From Roseofilum capinflatum BLCC-M114 (GTDB lineage: Bacteria > Cyanobacteriota > Cyanobacteriia > Cyanobacteriales > Desertifilaceae), in NCBI RefSeq assembly GCF_030068505.1, contig NZ_JAQOSO010000028.1:1-46462 (forward strand): DNA of 46,462 nt, written 5' to 3'. The notes beneath the pieces were generated by a model. The model did not search any database and had not been told where the DNA came from. It saw only the letters and a list, made by a program, of their open reading frames with translations. Position 1 is the stretch's first letter. Each line of letters opens with the position of its first letter. This document shows positions 34,261 through 42,009 of the stretch, in pieces. The position numbers and the translations under genes are program-made.

Positions 34261-35331
34261 TTAAGGATTGTTTTCAGGCGTAATTACAACTTTGCCAAAA
34301 AAGCTTTTGCTTTGAAAAAATTTCTGCGCCTCTTGCATTTGACTCAGGGGAAAAACTTTAGCGACTGGAGGTTTCAACAGACCTCGTTCGATATATCCGA
34401 GCAAATTCTGAAATACTGCGGGTTCATAACGGTTGCCTCCATGCATCTCTACATCTTTGTAGATCAGATCTCGCAAATCCAGCTCAACCAGTGGCCCGGC
34501 GATCGCTCCAGAAGTCACATACCTTCCACCCACCACAAGGCTCTTGAAGATCAGACTAAAGTATTCTCCGCCCACTACATCTGCAACTACTGTAATTTCA
34601 TGCTTCCCAACATTAGAAGCAAGTTGGTCATCTCGGCAATAAGCATAATCAGCACCCAACTCCTTAGCTAAATGCTCTTTGTTTGCTCCCACAATCGCAA
34701 TCACAACTGCGCCTCGAATTTTCGCTAATTGTATGGCTGCACTGCCCACACCACCGGAAGCTCCTGTAATCAGGACTGTATCTCTAGCTGCGACTCTCGC
34801 CTTAGTTAACATATTCTCTGCTGTGGAATAAGCACAGGGCAGCGTTGCTAACTGAGTATCCGGTAGAGGGGAATTAATGGGGTAAGCATTAGTCGCAGGA
34901 ACTACTGCATATTCAGCAAAACCTCCATCGAGTTCGCTGCCCACATACTGATATTCTGCGAATTGAGCAGTACGAATCCAAGGATATACAATCACCCGTT
35001 GATTGAGGGTTTCTGGCGCGACACCCTCACCCATTCCGACAACTTTTCCCACGATATCAGCTCCCTGAATACGAGGAAATTCTACTCCTAGCTGATTCCA
35101 GGTTGCTTTTCCTCCTTCGTTGGTCTTTGTATCTTGCAGAATTTCTTGAAATCCTTGATCTGCTGCATACCAACCTGTACGAGTATTGATATCTGCATTG
35201 TTGATCGAACAAGCTCCTACTTTAATCAGGATTTCTCCTTTCTGGGGGGTTGGTTTAGGAACTTGAGTATAAACTAATTGTTCTGGGCCGCCATATCCGT
35301 TGAGAAGGACGGCATTCATTAATTCTGTCAT
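34261..35331 (-). CDS. MDR-family zinc-free oxidoreductase (quinone reductase-like)
   Basis: The 356-residue protein is of the medium-chain dehydrogenase/reductase group. The N-terminal GroES-like domain (to about 155) has NAVLLNGYGGPEQLVY and FPRIQGADIVG, and the Rossmann domain has ITGASGGVGSAAIQLAK (about 188-204), the quinone oxidoreductase-type nucleotide motif. The structural zinc cysteines are absent and no catalytic zinc ligand set is seen, so it is probably an NADPH-dependent reductase of a quinone, enone or activated C=C. An insertion (about 60-85: LQDTKTNEGGKATWNQL) enlarges the N-terminal domain. It precedes the hydroxyacid dehydrogenase by 22 bases. Confidence 0.85.
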   Translation of the reverse strand: MTELMNAVLLNGYGGPEQLVYTQVPKPTPQKGEILIKVGACSINNADINTRTGWYAADQGFQEILQDTKTNEGGKATWNQLGVEFPRIQGADIVGKVVGMGEGVAPETLNQRVIVYPWIRTAQFAEYQYVGSELDGGFAEYAVVPATNAYPINSPLPDTQLATLPCAYSTAENMLTKARVAARDTVLITGASGGVGSAAIQLAKIRGAVVIAIVGANKEHLAKELGADYAYCRDDQLASNVGKHEITVVADVVGGEYFSLIFKSLVVGGRYVTSGAIAGPLVELDLRDLIYKDVEMHGGNRYEPAVFQNLLGYIERGLLKPPVAKVFPLSQMQEAQKFFQSKSFFGKVVITPENNP

Positions 35332-35378
35332 AGGTGTTAATAGTCGGGGGTAAAAGTCTCTCTTCCTGGGGAAAGGGA

Positions 35379-35515
35379 TTTTCCTTCGGACATGAAAGGG
35401 AGAGGGCGCAACCTTTAGCTAATAGTCGTTTGCCCTCTTCCCCCAGCCCCTTCTCCCGTGGGAGAAGAGGGGTAAGAAGTCCCTCTCCCTGGGGAGAGGG
35501 ATATAGGGAGAGGGC
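35379..35515. repeat. Repeat block in the methyltransferase-MDR gap
   Basis: The 188-base gap between the two genes is almost wholly repeat sequence. It has a shortened TTTTCCTTCGGACATGAAA element (35379-35397), then CCCCTTCTCCCGTGGGAGAAGAGGGG (about 35450-35470) and CCCTCTCCCTGGGGAGAGGGATATAGGGAGAGGGC-like hairpins. The last block recurs at 45285-45320. Confidence 0.75.
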
Positions 35516-35519
35516 TTTC

Positions 35520-36233
35520 TTAGAGAACCTCAAACGCCCAATAGTGAGCGCCTTCTTCGGCAATATAGGGGCCATCGATGATGGAGCTAACGAGCTTCAC
35601 TTTCTTCTCGGCTTGTAGGCGATCGCACTCTTCTTGGAAGTTAGTGCTATCGTAATAGCTCTTCCGGGTGCTGACGACCACCAGACCACCGGGTTTGGTA
35701 AACCGGATCATCTCTTCTATAGCAGTGGGGGGCACATGACCCAGGGTAAACACCCCGCAACTAATGGAAGCATCATACTGGTTATCGGCATAATACTTGA
35801 TCCGTTGGGTCAGATCGCATTCTGTTCCCCCCTCTAGCTTCCGATAAGAATCGGTTTTTTCTGCCGCTTCCACCATCCCTGGGGAGATATCAAAACCATC
35901 CACATTCTTATAACCTTTGCGACGCAGAGCTACACCGACCAATCCTGTACCACAACCCGCATCTAGGATTTCGATCTCTGGATCGCGCAAATTCAGGAAT
36001 TTACCAAATTTTTTGGGTAATAAATCAAAATAGGCACTAATGTATTCCGGGCCACAATACGCTTCATTTTCTACATCATGGTCATACTTTTGAGACCACT
36101 GGTCATAATAGTCTCTGAGGACATCAGCATCGCCAGAAAGCTTGTGGGCTTCCTTGATCGCATCAAAACTGCTCTGATTTTCTTCGGTTTTGACTTGACT
36201 TGTATTGCTCACAACTTGTACCTTGGGTAACAA
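35520..36233 (-). CDS. SAM-dependent methyltransferase (METTL27-like)
   Basis: The 237-residue class I methyltransferase probably methylates a small molecule. The front has DYYDQWSQKYDHDV, typical of the Williams-Beuren protein 27-like group. The SAM site is LDAGCGTGLVGVALRRKGY (motif I, about residues 90-108) with an acidic residue in VDGFDISPGMVEAA, followed by YDASISCGVFTLGHVP (motif IV) and MIRFTKPGGLVVVSTR. It is the first gene of the seven-gene run, with about 275 bases of repeat-containing DNA upstream. The site methylated is not known; an N-methyl or O-methyl transfer is possible. Confidence 0.85.
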   Translation of the reverse strand: MLPKVQVVSNTSQVKTEENQSSFDAIKEAHKLSGDADVLRDYYDQWSQKYDHDVENEAYCGPEYISAYFDLLPKKFGKFLNLRDPEIEILDAGCGTGLVGVALRRKGYKNVDGFDISPGMVEAAEKTDSYRKLEGGTECDLTQRIKYYADNQYDASISCGVFTLGHVPPTAIEEMIRFTKPGGLVVVSTRKSYYDSTNFQEECDRLQAEKKVKLVSSIIDGPYIAEEGAHYWAFEVL

Positions 36234-36510
36234 CTTTTGATATATCTCTCGATATTTCTACAATTGGGGGCGATTACGATTATTGGTCATAATTAGCCCG
36301 TTCTTATCAGACCAAGATTTCTGCGGTTTGTCAAGCGATCGCCGGTTCAATGAAAAATTAAAAATTGACCATCGGAATAGGGCGGTGGGGCGATGATCGC
36401 CTCCTAAACACAAAAAATCACCCCAAACCCCCTACAAGATTTGGGTATAACCCGCCCCTACAGAGATCTGTAGCGCAAATAAATAGATTTGATATAACTA
36501 TATAACTGAT
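36234..36510. other. Gap upstream of the cluster, with repeat sequence
   Basis: No gene. The region probably holds the promoter of the methyltransferase gene. It contains CGCCCCTACAG (36453-36463), whose reverse complement CTGTAGGGGCG also starts the palindrome inside the cbiG-cobJ gene, and a nearby CTACAGAGATCTGTAG palindrome (about 36458-36473). Confidence 0.45.
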
Positions 36511-38397
36511 TCACCGTAAAGGAAAATAACCCCTGGGAGTAATCATCCATTGACCTTGGGTTCGGGTCGTGGGATTACCGATGAGGACGGTGGTTAACAT
36601 ATCAATGTCGAGTTGGGCAAAGTCTTCTAATGTGGTGAGGGTAATTTGCTCGTTTTCCCGATAGGCACAGCGTACAAGAGCGACGGGGGTTTGGGGATGA
36701 CGATATTGGAGGAAGATGTCTTGCGATCGCCGAATTCCCTCGGTGCGCTTCTGGGATTTCGGGTTATAGATAGCGGTGACAAAATCCCCCTGTGCAGCCG
36801 CTACTAAGCGCTTTTCAATCACTGGCCAAGGGGTTAACAGGTCGCTTAAACTAATGGCACAAAAGTCATGCATTAGGGGCGCTCCCACCCGTGCAGCGGC
36901 CGCTTGTAGGGCGGTAATTCCGGGGAAGACTTGGACTCCGGGAACTTGGCCATCCCAACCTTGGTTTTGCAGTTCCTCTAAGACTAATCCGGCCATGCCA
37001 TAAATGCCACAATCTCCGGAGGAGACCATGGCCACGGTTAACCCCCATTGGGCTAATTCTATGGCTCGTTCGGCCCGTTGGCGCTCTTGGGTGATGGGAA
37101 ACTGTTCAATGATTTGACCGGGACGACGCAGGGGGGCGATCAGGTCTAAATATAACCCGTAGCCCAGAACAGAATCGGCTTGTATAACGGCGGCTTGGGC
37201 GGCTGGAGTCATCTGTTGCAGCGCTCCGGGCCCCATGCCTACTAACCACAGTTGACCGGTTCGGGCGGTATATTCTTGGGGAGATTGGGCGATCGCCACG
37301 GTAACCGCTCCAGATAAGTCCCGAAAGCGATAGATTTGCTTCGTCACCAACAGTTCAGAGACCCCGGCCGCAGTCAGGGCGGCGGCTTCGGCAACGCTGG
37401 GTGTACCCACCGTTTCGGCGACCAGCGCCGAGGGATTGGGCACAGAAACCCCCTTTAACTGCTCTGATGGGAAGGGGATCAAGGGCCAGCCTTTCGCCTC
37501 ACACAGAGCCAATAACCCCGGCTCATCGGCCTTGCGATCCAGGGTGGCAATACCAGCGATCGCCCCTTCTGCCAGATGTGCAGCAGCCAGAACCTGCTCC
37601 AACGCTTGGGAAATCACCCGCTCATCGGTTCCCCGTTCGCACCCCATCCCCACCCACAACACCCTCGGATGCCATTGCACCTTGGGAAAGGTTCCCTTGG
37701 GGGTAAACTGGCGCTGGGTGGCGCTGATCCAAACCCTGGCTCCTGCGCTGCTAGAGTCGAGTTCAAATGCAAAGGGATGATCGTTGGGGAGATGTTCTTG
37801 CCACAGGGTTGATCCGGCATCTTGAATGACTTGTACAGAATGTTGTTGGGCGATCGCCGCGCTCACTCCTGTCCAGTCTCCGCTTCCTCGTCTCCATCCG
37901 AAGGGCAACCCCAAGGTATCGATCGCCGGTAAGTTGAGGCTATCACAAGCACCGGTAACGATCGGCGCTGCTCCCAATTGGGTCGCGACTAACCGCGTCA
38001 GGCGATCGGCTCCTCCCTGATGTCCCCCACAAACACTAATCACATGGTTTCCCGTTTCATCCACCACCACCACCGCCGGATCGGTGCTTTTATGGTTCAA
38101 TAGGGGAGCAATCAGGCGCACTACCGCACCCACAGCTAACCCAAAGATCAACCCTTGATGGTTTGACCAGAGGGTGGGTAAGTAGTCTGATAAGCTACCT
38201 GGATAGACTTCATAGGATTGACCTTCCTGTAGGGGCGAGGGGCCCCTCGCCCCAGTTTTTAAGGCAGTATGGCAAGACGGAGAGACGATCAGCTCTGCTC
38301 CCAGGGACTCGGTAAGGGGAAACAGACGATAAGCCGATCGGGGTGTCGTGGCGATCGCCACCAGAGACCCTACCTCAACATTCCCAGATTGAACCAT
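36511..38397 (-). CDS. cobJ: CbiG-CobJ fusion (precorrin-3B C17-methyltransferase)
   Basis: This 628-residue fusion is typical of cyanobacteria. The N-terminal CbiG-like half (about 1-380) opens the delta-lactone of the cobalt-factor intermediate; it has GLAVGAVVRLIAPLL, VVVVDETGNHVISVCGGHQGGADRL and the C-terminal CbiG part VLWVGMGCERGT. The CobJ/CbiH half (about 385-628) does the ring-contracting C17 methylation: LWLVGMGPGALQQMTPAA, SSGDCGIYGMAG, VFPGITALQAAAARVGAPL. The start at 38397 has AAAGGAG eight bases upstream; a GTG 24 bases before it is less likely. A near-perfect palindrome interrupts the CbiG N-terminal coding region (38232-38253). Confidence 0.93.
   Translation of the reverse strand: MVQSGNVEVGSLVAIATTPRSAYRLFPLTESLGAELIVSPSCHTALKTGARGPSPLQEGQSYEVYPGSLSDYLPTLWSNHQGLIFGLAVGAVVRLIAPLLNHKSTDPAVVVVDETGNHVISVCGGHQGGADRLTRLVATQLGAAPIVTGACDSLNLPAIDTLGLPFGWRRGSGDWTGVSAAIAQQHSVQVIQDAGSTLWQEHLPNDHPFAFELDSSSAGARVWISATQRQFTPKGTFPKVQWHPRVLWVGMGCERGTDERVISQALEQVLAAAHLAEGAIAGIATLDRKADEPGLLALCEAKGWPLIPFPSEQLKGVSVPNPSALVAETVGTPSVAEAAALTAAGVSELLVTKQIYRFRDLSGAVTVAIAQSPQEYTARTGQLWLVGMGPGALQQMTPAAQAAVIQADSVLGYGLYLDLIAPLRRPGQIIEQFPITQERQRAERAIELAQWGLTVAMVSSGDCGIYGMAGLVLEELQNQGWDGQVPGVQVFPGITALQAAAARVGAPLMHDFCAISLSDLLTPWPVIEKRLVAAAQGDFVTAIYNPKSQKRTEGIRRSQDIFLQYRHPQTPVALVRCAYRENEQITLTTLEDFAQLDIDMLTTVLIGNPTTRTQGQWMITPRGYFPLR
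38232..38253. repeat. Perfect 22-bp palindrome inside the cbiG-cobJ coding sequence
   Basis: The sequence reads GGGGCGAGGGG followed by its exact reverse complement. The flanking CTGTAGGGGCG (38227-38237) also occurs between genes at 36453-36463, which marks the palindrome as a copy of a dispersed repeat. In frame, it encodes about eight residues (GARGPSPL) between CHTALKT and QSYEVYPG, in a variable loop. Confidence 0.85.
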
Positions 38398-38499
38398 CGC
38401 TTTCTCTCCTTTTCCCCGCACCCTGTAGGGACTGTAAAATCCATCATACCTTGTAATCTAAGGATTGATCGTGCTTCAGGGTGCTGCTATTGAAGTAAG

Positions 38500-38549
38500 C
38501 GATCGCCCGCATCCACATCAAACCAATGCATCGCCTTTTGGGGCAGTCT
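38500..38549. repeat. 50-bp direct repeat, copy 1 (distal)
   Basis: These 50 bases match 39595-39644 exactly, and the match stops on both sides. They encode, on the minus strand, the last part of an ABC ATPase (RLPQKAMHWFDVDAGDR). This copy continues to a stop as LLQ, and its flank restores a GCGATCGC octamer. It probably is the original 3' end of the ATPase gene. Confidence 0.95.
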
Positions 38550-39460
38550 TATTTAGGGGAAAATTTCATCTTCAGATACTTAGCAATTGTTCTGGGCAAA
38601 GCATAAGCCTTACTCAGAAATAGACTCCAGAAATAAGGGTATTGAGGAAAATACTTGATCAGCAGAAAATCTGAGACAACATGAAAACGGGCTGCCTTAA
38701 GTGCAGGGTCTGAAGAAATAAAACGAATTTGCTCGTGGCCAGAAAGCCAATGTCCAATGATTTTATCCGGTGCAAATAGAGTTGCCTGGACAAATAAACC
38801 TGATAAACGATCAAATCCCGATCTCGGTATCCATGTCACAATACCTAATAACTCTGTAGCTTTTGAGAGTTCAGGCATCGCCTTCTGGATCGCCTCAGTT
38901 TTCCAGATAATATTATTAAAATTTTCAAAATGAAGTCCCGTTTTTTGAAACGGGAAGATCAAATAAGAAAGCTTAAATGAAGCGGTCAGAGGTGCGATCG
39001 GGACTTCTAATAATCCTTCAAACTTTCCTTTATCATAGCTTTGACAAACTGGCATATGTTCGAGATCGGGAATAGGTTCCCACTCTGACTCTATCCTTTC
39101 TTTTTCTTGGGAATCAATAACTGCTTTTTTCAACCGTAAAATAACACTTTCTGGGAATCTAGAGAAGTAAGTAGAAATCATCTTGATGATCTGGGGATGA
39201 GCATAATCATCATCATCTAGAGCCAATAAATAAGTCCCACGAGCATTAAGCAAACCCACAAAACGCTGCATCATTTCTCCTTTATAGGGACTGATCAACG
39301 TTCTCACCCTAGGATCATTCATATCGCCGGGTATCACTCCTGGTGGATAAATCAGGATAAATTCAATATCACCTTCAATCTTTAAAAGCTGTTCCAACCA
39401 ATAGGGCGAAAACTTTCCCAGTGTTGGTGTGATAATAGATAACAAAGGCTTTGTATTCAT
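38549..39460 (-). CDS. Family 2 glycosyltransferase-like protein
   Basis: The 303-residue protein of the GT-A fold has LLSIITPTLGKFSPYWLEQLL at the start and the metal-binding D-x-D motif in LLALDDDDYAHP (D82-D85). It has no membrane segment but a basic, amphipathic C terminus (LKMKFSPK). It would transfer a sugar to an unknown acceptor, probably for cell-surface glycans. The gene lies between two exact 50-bp copies of the ATPase gene's 3' end, and I see no GCGATCGC octamer inside it, unlike its neighbours, so it is a likely insertion. Its stop codon overlaps the last base of the distal repeat copy. Confidence 0.8.
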   Translation of the reverse strand: MNTKPLLSIITPTLGKFSPYWLEQLLKIEGDIEFILIYPPGVIPGDMNDPRVRTLISPYKGEMMQRFVGLLNARGTYLLALDDDDYAHPQIIKMISTYFSRFPESVILRLKKAVIDSQEKERIESEWEPIPDLEHMPVCQSYDKGKFEGLLEVPIAPLTASFKLSYLIFPFQKTGLHFENFNNIIWKTEAIQKAMPELSKATELLGIVTWIPRSGFDRLSGLFVQATLFAPDKIIGHWLSGHEQIRFISSDPALKAARFHVVSDFLLIKYFPQYPYFWSLFLSKAYALPRTIAKYLKMKFSPK

Positions 39461-39584
39461 AAATATTTACGTTACCTAACGAATTTTCTGGCTTTGTATT
39501 TCTTCGTGACTTAGCGGTTAACCCTTCCCATTCATTAAGAATTGAGTATCAGTCTTTCCTGTATTTTTCACGCCTTAAATCACT

Positions 39585-40649
39585 TTATGATATACGATCG
39601 CCCGCATCCACATCAAACCAATGCATCGCCTTTTGGGGCAGTCTGAGCCGAATTTGCTCCGTAGAGAAGGGGCGATCGGCTGGAATGAGCGATCGCACCG
39701 TTTTATCCGATCCGGCAACACGCACACTCAGCAACCGCTCTTTCCCCAAATCTTCCACCAAATACACCACTCCCTCCACCGCTTCCTTGCTCTCCTCTGG
39801 AGCGATCTGAATATCCTCCGGACGAATACCCAAAACGATCGCCCTAGGAACCCTGGACAGAGCGGGTAAAGGCAGGGCAAAATGACCCAAAATGGCTTGA
39901 TTTTGCTCGCAAGTCAACGTTAATAAATTCATTTGCGGACTACCCACAAACCCCGCCACAAACTGATTCGCGGGTTGACGATAAATCTGTTCTGGAGTCC
40001 CCAACTGTTGCACAAATCCCTCATAGAGTACAGCAATTTTCGTCGAAAGGGTCATGGCTTCCGTTTGGTCGTGGGTGACATAAACCACCGGTTTCTGTTG
40101 TGCTTCAAAGAGCTGCTTCAAATCTGCCCGTACCTGTTCCCGCAACAGGGCATCCAAATTACTCAACGGTTCATCCAACAAGAATACATCCGGATTGCGT
40201 ACCAGCGATCGCGCCAAAGCTACCCGTTGACGCTGACCTCCTGAAAGTTGCCCCGGCTTGCGATCGAGCAAATACTCTAATCCTAAACGACTCGATACAC
40301 TCTTCACCCTCGTTTCAATCTCATTCTTATCCACTTTCCGCAACCGCAGAGCCGTCGAAATATTCTCAAAAACCGTCATATGGGGATAGAGCGCATAACT
40401 CTGAAACACCATGGCCATATTCCGTTGACCTGGAGGTAATAAAGTAATATCTTCTCCCCCTAAAATCACCTGACCTTCCGTTGGTCGATCCAATCCTGCA
40501 ATCATCCGTAAAAGCGTCGATTTTCCACAACCCGAAGGCCCCAGCAAGGTCAAAAATTCCCCCTCCTCAACCTTCAGACTTACATCCTTAACCGGAATAC
40601 TCTTGCTCGTAAATTGCTTGCGTAAATTTTTTAAGATTAGTTTAGCCAT
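39585..40649 (-). CDS. ABC sugar importer ATPase (MalK/UgpC type)
   Basis: The protein has 354 residues from the ATG at 40649. The ATPase domain has a Walker A GPSGCGKST (37-45), a Q-loop Q83, a signature LSGGQ (135-139), a Walker B FLLDEP (156-161) and a switch H193. A C-terminal OB-fold regulatory domain follows (VLGIRPEDIQIAPEE, VEDLGKERLLSVRV). It is expected to power the two permeases at 42010 and 45423. Its last residues (DRIS) come from DNA past a 50-bp duplicated segment; the distal copy of that segment ends DRLLQ, so the C terminus was probably altered when the glycosyltransferase DNA was inserted. Confidence 0.93.
   Translation of the reverse strand: MAKLILKNLRKQFTSKSIPVKDVSLKVEEGEFLTLLGPSGCGKSTLLRMIAGLDRPTEGQVILGGEDITLLPPGQRNMAMVFQSYALYPHMTVFENISTALRLRKVDKNEIETRVKSVSSRLGLEYLLDRKPGQLSGGQRQRVALARSLVRNPDVFLLDEPLSNLDALLREQVRADLKQLFEAQQKPVVYVTHDQTEAMTLSTKIAVLYEGFVQQLGTPEQIYRQPANQFVAGFVGSPQMNLLTLTCEQNQAILGHFALPLPALSRVPRAIVLGIRPEDIQIAPEESKEAVEGVVYLVEDLGKERLLSVRVAGSDKTVRSLIPADRPFSTEQIRLRLPQKAMHWFDVDAGDRIS
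39595..39644. repeat. 50-bp direct repeat, copy 2 (within the ATPase gene)
   Basis: Exact copy of 38500-38549, 1095 bases away, still in frame as the C terminus of the ATPase. See the distal copy. Confidence 0.95.
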
Positions 40650-41062
40650 TTTAGAGATTGACCATCGCAGAACCACAAGCTATCCCTCTTCTGTCACTTT
40701 CGGAACAAAGAGGGTGGAACCCTGATTCTTTCGTTCGCGATAATGCTCCGCATCGCTTCGCGATCGCGGGCTGTAATGCCGGAAATTCGTCAGAATTTCC
40801 CAGTTTAACAGAAGAGAGCTACAATACTAGAACTATTTTAACCCATAATTTAAGCCTAATACAGCGTTTCGCGCTGTTATGAGGTACAGCATTAATCTAT
40901 GGGTTAGAATTGTCATTGCGACCGGAGGGAAGCATTCGCGCTTCGCGCAAGCTTCGCTAACGCCAAGATTGGGGGATTTTGCGATTGCTTCATTCCACTT
41001 CGTTCCATTCGCAATGACTTATCTGAATAAGACTGTACTCCGTTACAGCGCAAAGCGCTATA
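40650..41062. repeat. Gene-free repeat region upstream of the ATPase
   Basis: The region contains several palindromes. One is a GCATCGCTTCGCGATCGCGG-type hairpin at about 40750-40770, and another is ACAGCGTTTCGCGCTGT at 40861-40877. A copy of the GTCATTGCG...CGCAATGAC element spans 40911-41019. A CAGCGCAAAGCGCTA hairpin lies at about 41046-41060. No convincing gene is present. A promoter for the ATPase gene may lie here. Confidence 0.6.
40911..41019. repeat. GTCATTGCG palindromic element, copy A
   Basis: The ends GTCATTGCG (40912-40920) and CGCAATGAC (41010-41018) are inverted repeats; next to them are ACCGGAGGGAAGC and GATTGCTTCATTCCACTTCG. Copy B at 45008-45091 is the same element in the opposite orientation. 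The centre differs between copies. Confidence 0.85.
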
Positions 41063-41192
41063 TCTATTCGCATCGATCTTACGTCTCGGACTCGTCTAGA
41101 AAATTATGAACGTTTAGGGGTATTGGAAGTCTGGAGATATTCGCAAAATGGATTAGAAATTATCGTAGAATTTGAATCATACGGCTTATTCT
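41063..41192 (+). pseudogene. Remnant of a Uma2-family gene (3' part)
   Basis: The frame from about 41063 reads IRIDLTSRTRLENYERLGVL, then EVWRYSQNGLEIIVEF. This matches the end of the Uma2 core (compare KLQRYRFLGIPEVWFWEDG in the intact gene at 43040). The 5' part with the PD-(D/E)xK residues is missing, and palindromic repeats lie immediately before it. I read it as a gene fragment broken by repeats. Confidence 0.5.
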
Positions 41193-41210
41193 CCTGCCTA
41201 CCCTACTCGC

Positions 41211-41549
41211 TTATGGTTCAGGCAAACGGCTGTTTTCCAAGAGTTGACGGAGTTCAGGTATGCTAGTCTCAATAACATTCCAAAGAATTTTGAGATCCAC
41301 CTCTTTGTACTCATGGATCATGCGATTTCTCATTCCTCGGATCGCATCAATGGGGACTTCGGGGTTAGCAGCAATATAAGCTGGGGATAAACGATTGACG
41401 ATTTCGCCAAGGATAGCGATTTGGTATAGCACAGATGACTGGGTTTTGGGATCTCCTTCAAATTGAACCCGATCAAACCCCTGGCTAAATTCCAGGATCT
41501 TAGTACAGGCTTGGATAGCATCAAGGAGATATTCCAGATCGCGGCTCAT
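41211..41549 (-). CDS. hepT: HepT-like HEPN toxin of a MntA/HepT system
   Basis: The 112-residue DUF86/HEPN protein has the RNase motif R-x4-H-x-Y as R74, H79, Y81 (RNRMIHEY). The all-helical pattern and length are normal. In characterised pairs HepT is an RNase toxin that the MntA partner silences by adding AMP to the tyrosine. The start codon overlaps the MntA stop by four bases, so they are translationally coupled. The pair separates the ATPase from its permease. Confidence 0.9.
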   Translation of the reverse strand: MSRDLEYLLDAIQACTKILEFSQGFDRVQFEGDPKTQSSVLYQIAILGEIVNRLSPAYIAANPEVPIDAIRGMRNRMIHEYKEVDLKILWNVIETSIPELRQLLENSRLPEP

Positions 41550-41890
41550 CGGCAGTAGATAGTGTAAGTATGACTGAGAATGTTTTGGCGGCGGATGGGA
41601 TTATGGCTGTTTTCGATCGCATTACGGGTTACCAAGTCGATGGGGCGATCGCCAAACAGTTGGCTCAGTTGTGCTTCAATAATATCCAGGTCAAAAAAAG
41701 TAATTTTCGCTCTCTCAGAAAATTGCACCAGTAAATCAATGTCGCTATCGGGGCGAAAGTCATCACGCAGCACAGAACCAAACAGAGCCAGTTCAACAAT
41801 TTGCCAGCGATCGCATAGTTGATTGAGTTGAGTGCGATCGATGTGCAAGTCAGGGCGTAGGGGGAGGGTGTTAGAGACTAAAGTAGACAT
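41546..41890 (-). CDS. mntA: MntA-like nucleotidyltransferase antitoxin
   Basis: The 114-residue minimal nucleotidyltransferase has the motif G38-S39-x10-D50-x-D52 (FGSVLRDDFRPDSDIDLLV), which holds the two catalytic carboxylates. MntA adds AMP to the HepT tyrosine and so neutralises it. It is the first gene of the pair and overlaps hepT by four bases. The third acidic residue is probably the Asp in PIDLVTR, which is present. Confidence 0.9.
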   Translation of the reverse strand: MSTLVSNTLPLRPDLHIDRTQLNQLCDRWQIVELALFGSVLRDDFRPDSDIDLLVQFSERAKITFFDLDIIEAQLSQLFGDRPIDLVTRNAIENSHNPIRRQNILSHTYTIYCR

Positions 41891-42009
41891 AATTGTTAAT
41901 TGTAGCGACTTATAACCCGTTTAGGATCGGAATCATAGAGTGTAGACAAGGCAAGCGATCGCGCCATTTTTTCTGAATATTAATTCCGGAGAGTGACAGA
42001 AAAGAGGTA

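Noticed and set aside
35255-35618. Open frames on both strands in the methyltransferase-MDR gap
   Set aside because: Translations of CCCTTCTCC-type hairpin repeats and overlap with the flanking genes.
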